In this document: piece by piece, positions 26,653 to 35,424 of the stretch
Position numbering within the stretch: position 1 is the stretch's first letter
How the letters are laid out: the number at the start of each line of letters is the position of its first letter
Assembly: GCA_963781665.1 (NCBI GenBank)
Contig: CAWAGA010000002.1
Coordinates: 3,534,001 to 3,598,000 of the forward strand
DNA from: JAJYIW01 sp963781665
GTDB taxonomy: Bacteria > Chloroflexota > Anaerolineae > Anaerolineales > Anaerolineaceae
Direction: 5' to 3'
DNA: 64,000 nt
Program-made: the position numbers and the translations under genes
Notes under the pieces: generated by a model
Database searches by the model: none
Told to the model about the DNA's origin: nothing
Seen by the model: only the letters and a program-made list of their open reading frames with translations

Positions 26653-26682
26653 GCTTAACCGGTTGTCAGTCTTGAAGGAAAT

Positions 26683-27936
26683 ATGATGAGAATTGCTATC
26701 TTGCATTATTCAGCGTCACCGGTGATCGGAGGCGTTGAAGGGGTTATCCAGGCTCATGCCAGGATGCTGGCCGAAGCCGGCATAGAGGTGGTCGTTGTTG
26801 CCGGGGAGGGCGATCAAAAAGCCATGCCTCCCGGAGTGGAATTCAGGCGAGTAGAGGCGATGAGCTCGCAAAATCCGCAAATCCTACAGGCAAGCAGCCA
26901 GCTTGAACGCGGCATCATCCCGGACGATTTTTCTCGCCTATCTGATGAACTGGGAACAGCGCTTACCCCTATCCTGGAAAAGATGGACTGTACCATCATC
27001 CATAATGTCTTCACCAAACATTTCAACTTACCTCTCACCGATGCGCTGTATCGCTTGCTTGACCAGGGCAAATTGCGCGGCTGTATTGCCTGGGGTCACG
27101 ATTTCACCTGGACCAGCCCGCATTCAAGCAGCAAGGTCAGGCCCGGGTATCCCTGGGATCTGCTACGCACCTACCGGGCAGATGTGAGTAACGTGGTGGT
27201 TTCGACGGCTCGCCAAAAAGAACTGGCTCACCTTTACGGCTGCTCCCGAGAGCGTGTTCAGGTCATTTACAATGGGGTTGATCCAGATGGTGTACTGGGG
27301 TACTTCAGTGATAGTCGTGAATTAATCGAGCGTCTAAACCTGGGTGAAAGCGATTTGATCCTGTTGATGCCGGTCAGGATCACCCAGGCCAAGAACATTG
27401 AATATGCTATCAAAGTGGTTGCAGCCCTTAAAAGTAAAGGGGTTGATCCCCGGCTGGTGGTTACCGGGCCGCCCGACCCACACGACGAGCAAAATATGGC
27501 GTACTACGATAGTCTAAAGGATTTGCGAAAAAAGCTTGAGGTGGATAAAGAAGTCCGGTTCGTCTACGAATCAGGTGGAAACCCAAACCAGGCCAATTTG
27601 GTCGATATGGATGTGGTCGGAGTGATTTACCGCACAGCCGACCTGATGCTGATGCCCAGCCATCGCGAAGGTTTTGGGATGCCGGTGCTCGAAGCAGGAT
27701 TGGCAGGGCTGCCGGTCTTCAGCACTGAAATCCCGGCGACCATGGAGATAGCCCACGATGAGGTTCAGTTTATCGACGCTGACCAACCGCCCGAATCAAC
27801 CGCCTTGAAAATCTTGGACTGGGCTGAGCACAATCCGGTTCATCGCCTGAAACGGCGGGTCAGGCAATCTTATACGTGGGGAGCAATCTGCCGGCAGCAG
27901 ATCTTACCATTAGTGACCCAGGTGGTTAAACGTTAA
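26683..27936 (+). CDS. GT4 glycosyltransferase inside the trehalose cluster
   Basis: This 417-residue GT-B enzyme has an N-terminal Rossmann half (RIAILHYSASPVIGGVEGVIQ) and a GT4 C-terminal half: LLMPVRITQAKNIEYAIKV, then the donor-binding SHREGFGMPVLEAGLAGLPVF. It lies between otsA and otsB and overlaps otsB by one base (TAATG), so the three are one translation unit. Its donor and acceptor are unknown. It may add a further sugar to the trehalose-type product or make a different phosphorylated disaccharide for OtsB. Confidence 0.88.
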   Translation: MMRIAILHYSASPVIGGVEGVIQAHARMLAEAGIEVVVVAGEGDQKAMPPGVEFRRVEAMSSQNPQILQASSQLERGIIPDDFSRLSDELGTALTPILEKMDCTIIHNVFTKHFNLPLTDALYRLLDQGKLRGCIAWGHDFTWTSPHSSSKVRPGYPWDLLRTYRADVSNVVVSTARQKELAHLYGCSRERVQVIYNGVDPDGVLGYFSDSRELIERLNLGESDLILLMPVRITQAKNIEYAIKVVAALKSKGVDPRLVVTGPPDPHDEQNMAYYDSLKDLRKKLEVDKEVRFVYESGGNPNQANLVDMDVVGVIYRTADLMLMPSHREGFGMPVLEAGLAGLPVFSTEIPATMEIAHDEVQFIDADQPPESTALKILDWAEHNPVHRLKRRVRQSYTWGAICRQQILPLVTQVVKR

Positions 27937-28715
27937 TGTTTTCCAATCAGGATGCGCTCTTGACCTGGATCAGGCAGGCTGCTAGATTGTGGCTGTTCCT
28001 GGACTACGATGGGACTCTAGCTGAATTTTCAGACACGCCTGGGATCGTAAAACAAAACCCGGCTGTAATACACAGCCTTAGCCGATTGATACATGAAAAG
28101 AGAGACCTCCGGATTGCCATCATCAGCGGGCGGCGATTAGAAGACATCCAGGAATTAATCCCGTTCGATCAAGTTTTCCTGGCTGGTACCTATGGAATTG
28201 ATATTAGACTTGCAGACCATGAAGTAATTTCGCGCGGAGATTTTGAGCAGCTTCGTCCAATCCTCGATAAGCTAAAACCGCGGTGGGAAACAATGATCCG
28301 CAATGAACGAGGATTCTACTTAGAGGATAAAGGCTGGTCTTTAGCCCTCCATGCCCGTTTTGCGAGCGATTTAAGCGCTCAAAAAATCCTCGATGCGGCC
28401 CGGCAAATGGCGATGAAACAACAATCCATAGGCGCATTCCGATTATTTGCAGGCGATAAGTTCTTTGAAGTTGCCCCGATTAATGCTCACAAAGGAAAGA
28501 CGGTGGCTTTTTTCTTAGAGCGGTTTCCCTGGCAGGATTTTCGATTGATTTACTGCGGCGATGATGACAAGGACGAAGAGGCGTTTCGTGTGGTGCACGA
28601 TCAAGGGGGAATCACAATTTGGGTTTCTCATTCCGGAAGAAATGACCATCCACCCCTGGCAGATTTTGTGATGGATTCCCCCCGGGCTATGCGGCAGTTC
28701 CTGGATAGAATTTAA
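27936..28715 (+). CDS. otsB: trehalose-6-phosphate phosphatase
   Basis: This 259-residue HAD-superfamily phosphatase has motif I LFLDYDGTLAEF (nucleophile Asp), motif II AIISGRRLEDI, and the late YCGDDDKDEEAFR motif. It removes phosphate from trehalose-6-phosphate to give trehalose, an osmoprotectant and storage sugar. The ATG at 27936 overlaps the GT4 stop. A terminator follows at 28732-28756. Confidence 0.93.
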   Translation: MFSNQDALLTWIRQAARLWLFLDYDGTLAEFSDTPGIVKQNPAVIHSLSRLIHEKRDLRIAIISGRRLEDIQELIPFDQVFLAGTYGIDIRLADHEVISRGDFEQLRPILDKLKPRWETMIRNERGFYLEDKGWSLALHARFASDLSAQKILDAARQMAMKQQSIGAFRLFAGDKFFEVAPINAHKGKTVAFFLERFPWQDFRLIYCGDDDKDEEAFRVVHDQGGITIWVSHSGRNDHPPLADFVMDSPRAMRQFLDRI

Positions 28716-28731
28716 CCTCATCCGGGATCTG

Positions 28732-28761
28732 AAAACCAGGCTCTTAGCCGGTTTTTCTGCT
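28732..28761 (+). terminator. intrinsic terminator after otsB
   Basis: AAAACC and GGTTTT plus GGCT and AGCC form a two-part stem around a CTT loop with a single bulged A (28732-28756), followed by TTTTTCTG. It closes the otsA-GT4-otsB unit. Confidence 0.65.
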
Positions 28762-28895
28762 TGTGATAAGATTGAGACTATGAATCCTTCTGAAAGGTTG
28801 GATTGGTGTGAGGCGATGATCTTTCGCTGCCGCCCTGTATTTAAATAATGCCATCTAGAGGGTTCAATTGTCGTAAATTCAAGGGAGAAATGAGA

Positions 28896-30938
28896 ATGGA
28901 TATTGAGGCATTGATTGCGGAGATGACACTTGAGGAAAAAGTAGGCTTATGTTCTGGGGCCGATGCCTGGAATACACGCACGATCGAGCGCCTGCAAGTC
29001 CAGGCATTACGGATGACCGATGGTCCGCATGGCACCCGGGTGACGTACGCCGACCGGACCGGCAGCAAACCAGCGACCTGTTATCCGACCGGTTCAGCAA
29101 TGGCTGCTACATGGAACCCGGACCTGGTTGAAAAGGTTGGAGCGGCCCTGGGGGATGAAGCCAGAGCACAAGGTTGCGATATTTTGTTGGGTCCGGCAGT
29201 CAATATCCACCGGACACCTTTATGTGGGCGGAATTTCGAATACTATTCCGAGGACCCATACCTGGCCGGGAGGATGGCGGTTGCTTATATCCATGGACTG
29301 CAGAGCCAAAATGTAGGTGCATCGATCAAGCATTTTGCTGCTAATAACCAGGAATTCGATCGAATGACCATCAGCGCCGAGGTGAAAGAAAGAGCGCTGC
29401 GAGAAATATACCTGCCGGCATTCGAGGCTGCTGTCAAAGAAGCCCAACCCTGGACGGTTATGTGCTCGTATAACAAGATCAATGGGGTCTATTCCTCGGC
29501 AAACCATTGGCTGCTGTCGGATATTCTAAAGGATGAATGGGGGTTCGCAGGCTTTGTCGTTTCAGATTGGGGCGCTGTCCATGACCGAGCAGCAGCGGCG
29601 AATGCCAGCCTGGACCTTGAAATGCCGGGGAGGGGAGAGGAAGCTGTTACCGAGTTGGTCGATAATGTGAAGAGCGGCATCGTCAGCGAGGTGGTCATTG
29701 ACGAGAAAGTCCGCCGCATCTTGAAGATCCTCGAAAAAGCCATCGCTGGCGGCAGATCTGCGGCGCTGCCAGATGGATCGAGCAATACCCCTGAACATCA
29801 ACGGCTTGCGCGTGAGGCCGCCGATGAGGCGATTGTCCTTCTAAAGAATCGTGATCATCTTCTCCCGCTGGCCCCTGGAAAAATTCGATCGTTGGCCGTC
29901 ATCGGCCCTATGGCAGCTGAAGCAAGCATCCAGGGAGGAGGCAGCGCCCACATCAATCCTTATTATGCTATCTCCCCTTTGGAAGGTCTGCGTAAGCGAT
30001 GTGGCTCAGATCTCGAAATTGGATACGAGCAGGGCTGCAAGGTCGTTACAGCCGAAGGAAATGAAATCGACCCGGATACCGCTGGGATTAATGCCGCCCG
30101 TGATCTGGCCGCCCGAATGGATGTCGCAATTGTCTTTGCCGGGTTGACCTGGCAGATGGAATCGGAAGGATTTGACCGGAAAGAGATCGATTTGCCGCCT
30201 CAACAGGTAGCGCTGATCAAGAGCGTAGCAAGGGCAAATCCAAACACTGTCGTTGTTCTGAGTAACGGTAGTGCGCTGGAGATGAAGAGCTGGATCGATG
30301 GAACAGGCGCAGTCATCGAAGCCTGGTTCTCTGGACAGGAAGTTGGAAATGCACTCGCCGGGGTCATCTTTGGGGATACGAACCCATCCGGTAAATTGAC
30401 GGAAACATTTCCTGCCCGATATGCGGATACGCCAGCCTATACCAACTATCCCGGCGAAAATGGCGAAGTCGTTTATGGGGAAGGGATTTTCGTTGGGTAC
30501 CGCTATTACGAAAAGAAAGGGATCGAACCTTTATTTCCCTTTGGCTTTGGGTTGTCTTACACGACATTTGAGTACACTGATTTGGTCACCGTTTCAGCAG
30601 ATCCTGGTTCAGGGGTGATCGTAAACGTCAGTGTTAGGGTGCGAAACAACGGGAAGGTTGCGGGCAAGGAAGTCGTCCAGCTCTACATCCATGACCCGGT
30701 CTCGAGTTTGGTCCGGCCGGTCAAGGAATTGAAAGGTTTTGCCAAAGTCCAATTAGAACCCGGCCAGTCGAAGATAGTTGAATTTTCATTGAAACAAAGG
30801 GACTTTGCATATTACGATCCCGGCCGAAAGAGTTGGGCAGCAGAGGCCGGGACCTATGAGATCCTGGTAGGCAGCTCCTCTCGCGATATCAGGTTGACCG
30901 GGATTTTTGACCTGAAGGAAGACCTGATCTACCCATGA
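28896..30938 (+). CDS. GH3 beta-glucosidase
   Basis: This ~680-residue enzyme has the N-terminal (beta/alpha)8 domain with RMTDGPHGTR, GRNFEYYSEDPYLAGRMA and nucleophile Asp224 in GFVVSDWGAVHD. The C-terminal GH3 alpha/beta sandwich (AVIGPMAAEASIQGGGSA...) and a fibronectin-III-like domain (GKVAGKEVVQLYIHDPVSSLVRPVKELKGF) follow. There is no signal peptide, so it acts in the cytoplasm on imported beta-glucosides. I chose the ATG at 28896 (MDIEALIAEM) because GGGAG lies 8 bases upstream; 28848 and 28890 are also in frame. Confidence 0.93.
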   Translation: MDIEALIAEMTLEEKVGLCSGADAWNTRTIERLQVQALRMTDGPHGTRVTYADRTGSKPATCYPTGSAMAATWNPDLVEKVGAALGDEARAQGCDILLGPAVNIHRTPLCGRNFEYYSEDPYLAGRMAVAYIHGLQSQNVGASIKHFAANNQEFDRMTISAEVKERALREIYLPAFEAAVKEAQPWTVMCSYNKINGVYSSANHWLLSDILKDEWGFAGFVVSDWGAVHDRAAAANASLDLEMPGRGEEAVTELVDNVKSGIVSEVVIDEKVRRILKILEKAIAGGRSAALPDGSSNTPEHQRLAREAADEAIVLLKNRDHLLPLAPGKIRSLAVIGPMAAEASIQGGGSAHINPYYAISPLEGLRKRCGSDLEIGYEQGCKVVTAEGNEIDPDTAGINAARDLAARMDVAIVFAGLTWQMESEGFDRKEIDLPPQQVALIKSVARANPNTVVVLSNGSALEMKSWIDGTGAVIEAWFSGQEVGNALAGVIFGDTNPSGKLTETFPARYADTPAYTNYPGENGEVVYGEGIFVGYRYYEKKGIEPLFPFGFGLSYTTFEYTDLVTVSADPGSGVIVNVSVRVRNNGKVAGKEVVQLYIHDPVSSLVRPVKELKGFAKVQLEPGQSKIVEFSLKQRDFAYYDPGRKSWAAEAGTYEILVGSSSRDIRLTGIFDLKEDLIYP

Positions 30939-30971
30939 TTTCGAGTTGATTGGACCAGGATTAAAAGATCG

Positions 30972-31009
30972 GAAACCCGTTTTTACGCAGAAAACGGGTT
31001 TCTTTTTTT
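30972..31009. terminator. strong terminator between convergent GH3 and YbjQ genes
   Basis: A 12-bp perfect stem GAAACCCGTTTT/AAAACGGGTTTC (30972-30983 and 30991-31002) with a 7-base loop is followed by TTTTTTT. An A-rich run in front of the stem makes it partly usable from the other strand as well. Confidence 0.9.
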
Positions 31010-31012
31010 ATA

Positions 31013-31342
31013 TCAGGCTCTTTCAACGATGACGGCTGTCCCGTACGCGAGCACTTCGGTCACCCCATCCATGACATCATTGGCGTCGTAGCGCATGGCG
31101 ATGATGGCGTTCGCGCCAACCTGTCCGGCATGGGTCACCATCAAGTCGAAAGCTTCCTGCCGGGCGTGTTCGCATAACTCGGTAAAAATTGTAATATTGC
31201 CGCCAAAAATGGTCTGTAACCCTCCGGCAAAATTGCCAATCACACTGCGAGAGCGAACGGTAATACCCCGAACAATGCCTAAATTCCGGGTAATCCGGTA
31301 GCCTTCAAAATCAAATGCCGTTGTAACCATCGATGAATCCAT
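31013..31342 (-). CDS. YbjQ family protein (UPF0145)
   Basis: This small protein of 109 residues has the family pattern: GYRITRNLGIVRGITVRSRSVIGNF at the N-terminus, then ARQEAFDLMVTHAGQVGANAIIAMRYDAN. Members form pentamers or decamers of an SHS2-like fold; their role is unproven, with links to heavy-metal binding and stress in some species. The ATG at 31342 follows AAAAGGAG. It is a single gene. The 235 bases to the next gene (31343-31577) show nothing recognisable. Confidence 0.9.
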   Translation of the reverse strand: MDSSMVTTAFDFEGYRITRNLGIVRGITVRSRSVIGNFAGGLQTIFGGNITIFTELCEHARQEAFDLMVTHAGQVGANAIIAMRYDANDVMDGVTEVLAYGTAVIVERA

Positions 31343-31577
31343 AATTTGCTCCTTTTAGTCAATATTTTTCTATGATTCATGATCGATATGCGACCATTGA
31401 GAATCAAACAATCCATATTCTACGATACCAGTTATTTGATTGGAATAGATAATCTGGGGAATAAGCCACTCGGAATTATGAAAACAACCTCTACGCGGCG
31501 AACACGTAGACTGATTCATGTATAGTTTAATTGGTGCGCTGCAGTAATGTTTCTTTTTCTGTGTCAGGAGAAAACAA

Positions 31578-32414
31578 TTAGCGAAAAGCATTCCTGACCA
31601 TGCCATCCTCAAAGAACCCACCGGTTTCACCTTCTGCGGCATAGCGATAGACGGCCGCGGTGTAAATGCCAGAAAGAGCCGAATTGACCAGGCCAAGTGC
31701 GATAAGGATGAATGCAATGACGACTACGACTGCGACAGTCAGGAGTATCGATTGAGCCGAAATGGCGAGGAAGACGCCTGCTATTCCAACCAGGACGACC
31801 GCCACGGTGATGAGGCCAAACACCATCCCCAACCCGAAGTTGCCGATAAGCTGCTCGCCCCAGGTCTTTTTGAGGAGGTGGACACTGCGTTTGATAGCCT
31901 GAAATGGGCCGATGTCTTCGGTCGCCAGAATCGGAACGACGAGGAATGTAGCGATATTCCAGGCCATGCCCACCAATGAGATGAGGATTCTACCAAGCCC
32001 GTTGTTTTTGGAAGAAAACATCCGAATTATCATACCAACGGTCGCAGCAATCAGGGCATAGCCAAAGATCGAACCAAAATGACTGGCGGCGATGCGAAAG
32101 CCATCTGCAACGGTTGGGTCTCCACCCCGAAGTCGAATTAAGGCTGCTCCGACGAGGGCAGTATTAGCAAAGAAAATGACCAGGTATTGTGCTACGTAGA
32201 ATAAGAATGCGACTATGAAAGGCAAGAGGCCGGAATTATTGGCAGCGATGGCATCGAACATACCGGTGAAAAACATGGGTAGGGCAAATGACAGTGTAAT
32301 CAAGATGGTGCCCAAAGCTGAGATAATCGGGAAGACGACCAGCTCTTTGTCGGCGCTTAGGACTGCTGCGCTGGCTTTTATCAATTGCCAACTATTGGAA
32401 AAACGTTGAAACAT
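31578..32414 (-). CDS. multi-pass membrane protein, DUF6159-like
   Basis: This 278-residue protein has about six membrane helices (for example VVFPIISALGTILITLSFALP, LPFIVAFLFYVAQYLVIFFAN, LTVAVVVVIAFILIALGLVNSALSGIYTAAVYRYA). The opening MFQRFSNSWQLIKASAAVL and the C-terminal ALSGIYTAAVYRYA resemble proteins annotated DUF6159. No catalytic motif is visible. The ATG at 32414 follows GGAGGG. Function unknown. Confidence 0.8.
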   Translation of the reverse strand: MFQRFSNSWQLIKASAAVLSADKELVVFPIISALGTILITLSFALPMFFTGMFDAIAANNSGLLPFIVAFLFYVAQYLVIFFANTALVGAALIRLRGGDPTVADGFRIAASHFGSIFGYALIAATVGMIIRMFSSKNNGLGRILISLVGMAWNIATFLVVPILATEDIGPFQAIKRSVHLLKKTWGEQLIGNFGLGMVFGLITVAVVLVGIAGVFLAISAQSILLTVAVVVVIAFILIALGLVNSALSGIYTAAVYRYAAEGETGGFFEDGMVRNAFR

Positions 32415-32486
32415 ATTACCCTCCTAAATTGGTTGACGTCCATTTTGCGCGATGGGTGAAAGCTATCCGCTCGTGCGACTCTTGCT

Positions 32487-33575
32487 TTACCAGGTGCGCA
32501 AGCCAAAACGGCTCAGATAAACAGGGATGTTCTTATACAAGGGACAATCCTGTTCGATCGTCCGAATCATGGAACGCTTGATGGTAGATAATGCTGGTCC
32601 CAGAATCGTGACTGAACCGCCATCACCCCCGGCGCCATTTACCTTCCACCCAATCGCGCCATACGCTTTGGCTATCTCGATCACTCTGGCAGCGTCTTTT
32701 CCGATGAGGGCAGGATGGAGACGCGACTGAGCTTCGGTGTTTTCGATCATTGCCTTTCCCAGGTCTCCGAAATCGCCAGCGTAAACGGCATCTCTGGATT
32801 TACGCGCAGTCAGGCGTAAATCTTCGAGCTGCTTGCAATCCGGGCCGGCACATTCCAGGCCTTTAATGACCATTTCGTGAACCTGGGAGGAATGATGAGA
32901 TTTGCCCAGGTAGATCAATGTCAGGCGGCGCTCCAATTCCCACCAGGTCGAATTCGGCACCACAATCTGTGAAACCGATGCGTGCGGATACTCGAACATT
33001 TCAATATAATTAATGCCACCATAAGCCGAACACAATTGATCCTGGATGCCTGATTGTTGGTGGAGCAGGTCGACTTCGATGGTGTGAGCCGCAATGGCAA
33101 CTTCATGGGGTGTCATCCGACCAGGAGACAGGCTGTCGAGGGCGCCGATTAGCGCAACTGTCACCGCCGCGGAAGTACCTGTAGAAGCACCACCCGGCGC
33201 TTCAGAATAAATGGTGACCTCGAAGGCCAGGTTTTTGGGCACCTTCATATACTCGATCGCTGCTTCTAGGAGGGGGTGTTTGTCCCACGAGTTCTTTTCT
33301 GGGATCATTGCGTAGCGTTCGCCATAATTCTCTGCATTGATGATGATCCGATCCTGGCGGCCATCCACCTGGTAGACTTCAATCTGGACCTCGGCATAGG
33401 GATAGACGCCAATGTTGAATATGGCGCCATGACCGGCAAACCAGGTATCGGTCCAACCACCGTTGTCACAAATGCGGATTGGCGCAACGCTGTTAATGAT
33501 GCGAAGTGGCTGCTCGCTCTCTGGTTGATCGTTCAGTGGTTCTCTTTGGTCGTTACAATCGATAATCTGTACCAT
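32487..33575 (-). CDS. GHMP-family sugar kinase (heptose-7-phosphate/fucose kinase-like)
   Basis: This 362-residue kinase has INSVAPIRICDNGGWTDTW near residues 27-45 (substrate site of GHMP sugar kinases), motif 2 PGGASTGTSAAVTVALIGAL with the phosphate-binding glycines, and GWKVNGAGGDGGSVTI near the C-terminus (motif 3). The pattern is closest to D-glycero-D-manno-heptose-7-phosphate kinase (HddA) and fucokinase-type enzymes. No heptose pathway partners are nearby, so the sugar is unknown. It follows proC by 8 bases and is likely co-transcribed. Confidence 0.85.
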   Translation of the reverse strand: MVQIIDCNDQREPLNDQPESEQPLRIINSVAPIRICDNGGWTDTWFAGHGAIFNIGVYPYAEVQIEVYQVDGRQDRIIINAENYGERYAMIPEKNSWDKHPLLEAAIEYMKVPKNLAFEVTIYSEAPGGASTGTSAAVTVALIGALDSLSPGRMTPHEVAIAAHTIEVDLLHQQSGIQDQLCSAYGGINYIEMFEYPHASVSQIVVPNSTWWELERRLTLIYLGKSHHSSQVHEMVIKGLECAGPDCKQLEDLRLTARKSRDAVYAGDFGDLGKAMIENTEAQSRLHPALIGKDAARVIEIAKAYGAIGWKVNGAGGDGGSVTILGPALSTIKRSMIRTIEQDCPLYKNIPVYLSRFGLRTW

Positions 33576-33583
33576 GGTGATGG

Positions 33584-34438
33584 TTAATCCACTGTTTCAG
33601 TTTTTTCGGGAGTGTGGGTTGAATTGTCTTTCCCCAGTTCCTGTGAACGTTCGTACGCGGCCCAAATGGCGCGTGATATAGCAGTGCGGAAACCGGCTTT
33701 TTCGAGGTAATACAAGGCAGCTGCCGACGTTCCTCCAGGTGAGGTTACCTGGTTGCGAAGATGAGCCGGATGGGCTTTGTTCTTCTGGTAGAAATCGACC
33801 GAGCCTTTTAGGGTCTGCACGACCATCTGCTCGGCAATTCGGCGGGGTAGACCTAAATGGACGCCGCCATCGATCATGGCTTCAAGGAACAGGAATACGT
33901 ATGCCGGCCCTGTACCAGAGACAGCCGTGGCCATATCGAGGTAACTCTCTTCCTCGACGAAGATTTCATCTCCCAGGGCGGATAAGATTTTACAAGCCAT
34001 GTCGTGCTGCTCAGGGGTTACGGAAGGTGCCGAGGTCCACACGGAGATGCCCTCACCGATTTGTGCAGGGGTATTGGGCATGGCGCGGACGACATTGGCG
34101 TGGCTCAGTCCTTTTTGAAGGCTAGAAATCGAAGCACCGGCTACGATCGAAAGAACAAGAGCGTTTTCTGATATGCTGCCCTGCAAACCCTTCAGGACTC
34201 GCTTCAACCGTTGGGGTTTGACGGATAAGATGATTACGTCGCAGGCTTCCACTGCCAGGCAGTTATCCGTAAAAGGCTGGATACCATACCGAGTTTGCAG
34301 TTCGGAGACCCTTTCCTGGCGCGGGCCAGAAGCCGACACCTGATCGGGTTGGGCAACTTCCTGGCGGATAATGCCCGAGATCATCGCTTCCGCCATGACA
34401 CCAGGGCCGATAAAGGCTATTTTTGTATTTTTACTCAT
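33584..34438 (-). CDS. proC: pyrroline-5-carboxylate reductase
   Basis: ProC makes proline from pyrroline-5-carboxylate with NAD(P)H. The 284-residue protein starts at the ATG at 34438 (MSKNTKIAFIGPGVMAEAM, the dinucleotide fold). It also has LSVKPQRLKRVL, RAMPNTPAQIGEG, and the signature ATAVSGTGPAYVFLFLEAM...SPGGTSAAALYYLE. The longer frame upstream would start inside the promoter described at 34463-34491 and is rejected. Proline made here may also serve as an osmolyte. Confidence 0.96.
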   Translation of the reverse strand: MSKNTKIAFIGPGVMAEAMISGIIRQEVAQPDQVSASGPRQERVSELQTRYGIQPFTDNCLAVEACDVIILSVKPQRLKRVLKGLQGSISENALVLSIVAGASISSLQKGLSHANVVRAMPNTPAQIGEGISVWTSAPSVTPEQHDMACKILSALGDEIFVEEESYLDMATAVSGTGPAYVFLFLEAMIDGGVHLGLPRRIAEQMVVQTLKGSVDFYQKNKAHPAHLRNQVTSPGGTSAAALYYLEKAGFRTAISRAIWAAYERSQELGKDNSTHTPEKTETVD

Positions 34439-34462
34439 GATTTTTGATCCATTGATGAGGTA

Positions 34463-34491
34463 AGTGTAGATTGAGTTAACCAAAATGTCAA
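34463..34491 (-). promoter_or_regulatory. promoter of proC
   Basis: On the minus strand a perfect TTGACA (34491-34486), a 17-base spacer and TACACT (34468-34463) stand 25 bases upstream of the proC ATG. This is one of the best promoters in the window. Confidence 0.75.
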
Positions 34492-34512
34492 TTGCTGCGT
34501 TAAGAGGAAGGA

Positions 34513-35418
34513 TTAATCCCGCGACCAGCGAGCAAAAATCGCGTTGGAGATGGCTCTTCCGGCGCTTTTTTCAATTGTCACCAATTCACCTGTCGAGGTC
34601 TTTCCGCCCCGACCAGCCATGATCTCGTCAATGGCATTATAAAGCGTCAATGCAGAGGATTGGATGGAATAAGCCGTCAAGACGATAAAGGCCGGGTTGG
34701 GGGAGAGGATATGGCGGCATTCTTCCAGGAGAATGGGCAATAAGCGGTAGAACTCCCATACCTCCCCTTTGGGTCCGCGGCCGAATTTTGGCGGGTCGAG
34801 GATGATCCCATCGTAAACTGCCTGGCGGCGACCTTCACGCATCACGAATTTTAAGGCATCGTCAACAATCCAGCGGATCTGCCGGTCTTGCAAACCGCTG
34901 ATGACCTGGTTGTCCCGAGCCCAGGAAACGACCCTTTTCGATGCGTCGATGTGTGTCAGTTGGGCCCCAGCCCGGGCGGCGACCAGAGTTGCCAGACCGG
35001 TATATCCAAACAAGTTAAGGATTCGAAGAGGAGTTTGGCGTTTGGCGACCTGGTCTGTAATCCAATCCCATTGGGATGCCTGCTCAGGAAAGACCCCCAG
35101 GTGGCGAGAGGCGGAAATGCCTGCCCAGAACTTCAACCCCCTATATTGCATTTGCCAGCGAGGTTCGAATTCTACCCGGCTTTGAAAATGCCCGCCATTT
35201 TCCTCGTTAGCACTGATGAACCTGGCGTGGGCAGATTGCCACCTTTTCTCAGGAAGAACAGGTTTCCAAACCGCTTGAGGCTCTGGCCGGACAAATATAT
35301 AGGGGCCAAAGCGTTCGAGTTTGAGCCCTGTGCCACTGTCAAGCAGCTCATAGTCTTTCCACCCATCAGGAGCCAGGAGCTGGACTTCGGGGAGGTTTCT
35401 GGATAGTGCAGTTGTCAT
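34513..35418 (-). CDS. class I SAM-dependent methyltransferase (RlmI/RlmK-like, short)
   Basis: This 301-residue protein has the SAM motif LRILNLFGYTGLATLVAARAGA and the catalytic-region motif GIILDPPKFGRGPKGEVWE. Both are characteristic of the RlmI/RlmK rRNA methyltransferase group and of YgjO-like relatives. It lacks an N-terminal PUA domain, so the target RNA is uncertain. It follows the UbiA gene by 6 bases on the same strand. Confidence 0.85.
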   Translation of the reverse strand: MTTALSRNLPEVQLLAPDGWKDYELLDSGTGLKLERFGPYIFVRPEPQAVWKPVLPEKRWQSAHARFISANEENGGHFQSRVEFEPRWQMQYRGLKFWAGISASRHLGVFPEQASQWDWITDQVAKRQTPLRILNLFGYTGLATLVAARAGAQLTHIDASKRVVSWARDNQVISGLQDRQIRWIVDDALKFVMREGRRQAVYDGIILDPPKFGRGPKGEVWEFYRLLPILLEECRHILSPNPAFIVLTAYSIQSSALTLYNAIDEIMAGRGGKTSTGELVTIEKSAGRAISNAIFARWSRD

Positions 35419-35424
35419 TAATTG

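Noticed and set aside
33584..34483. Longer proC starting at TTG 34483
   Set aside because: The added residues overlap a very good promoter (34463-34491) and look unlike ProC. The ATG at 34438 gives the normal N-terminus.
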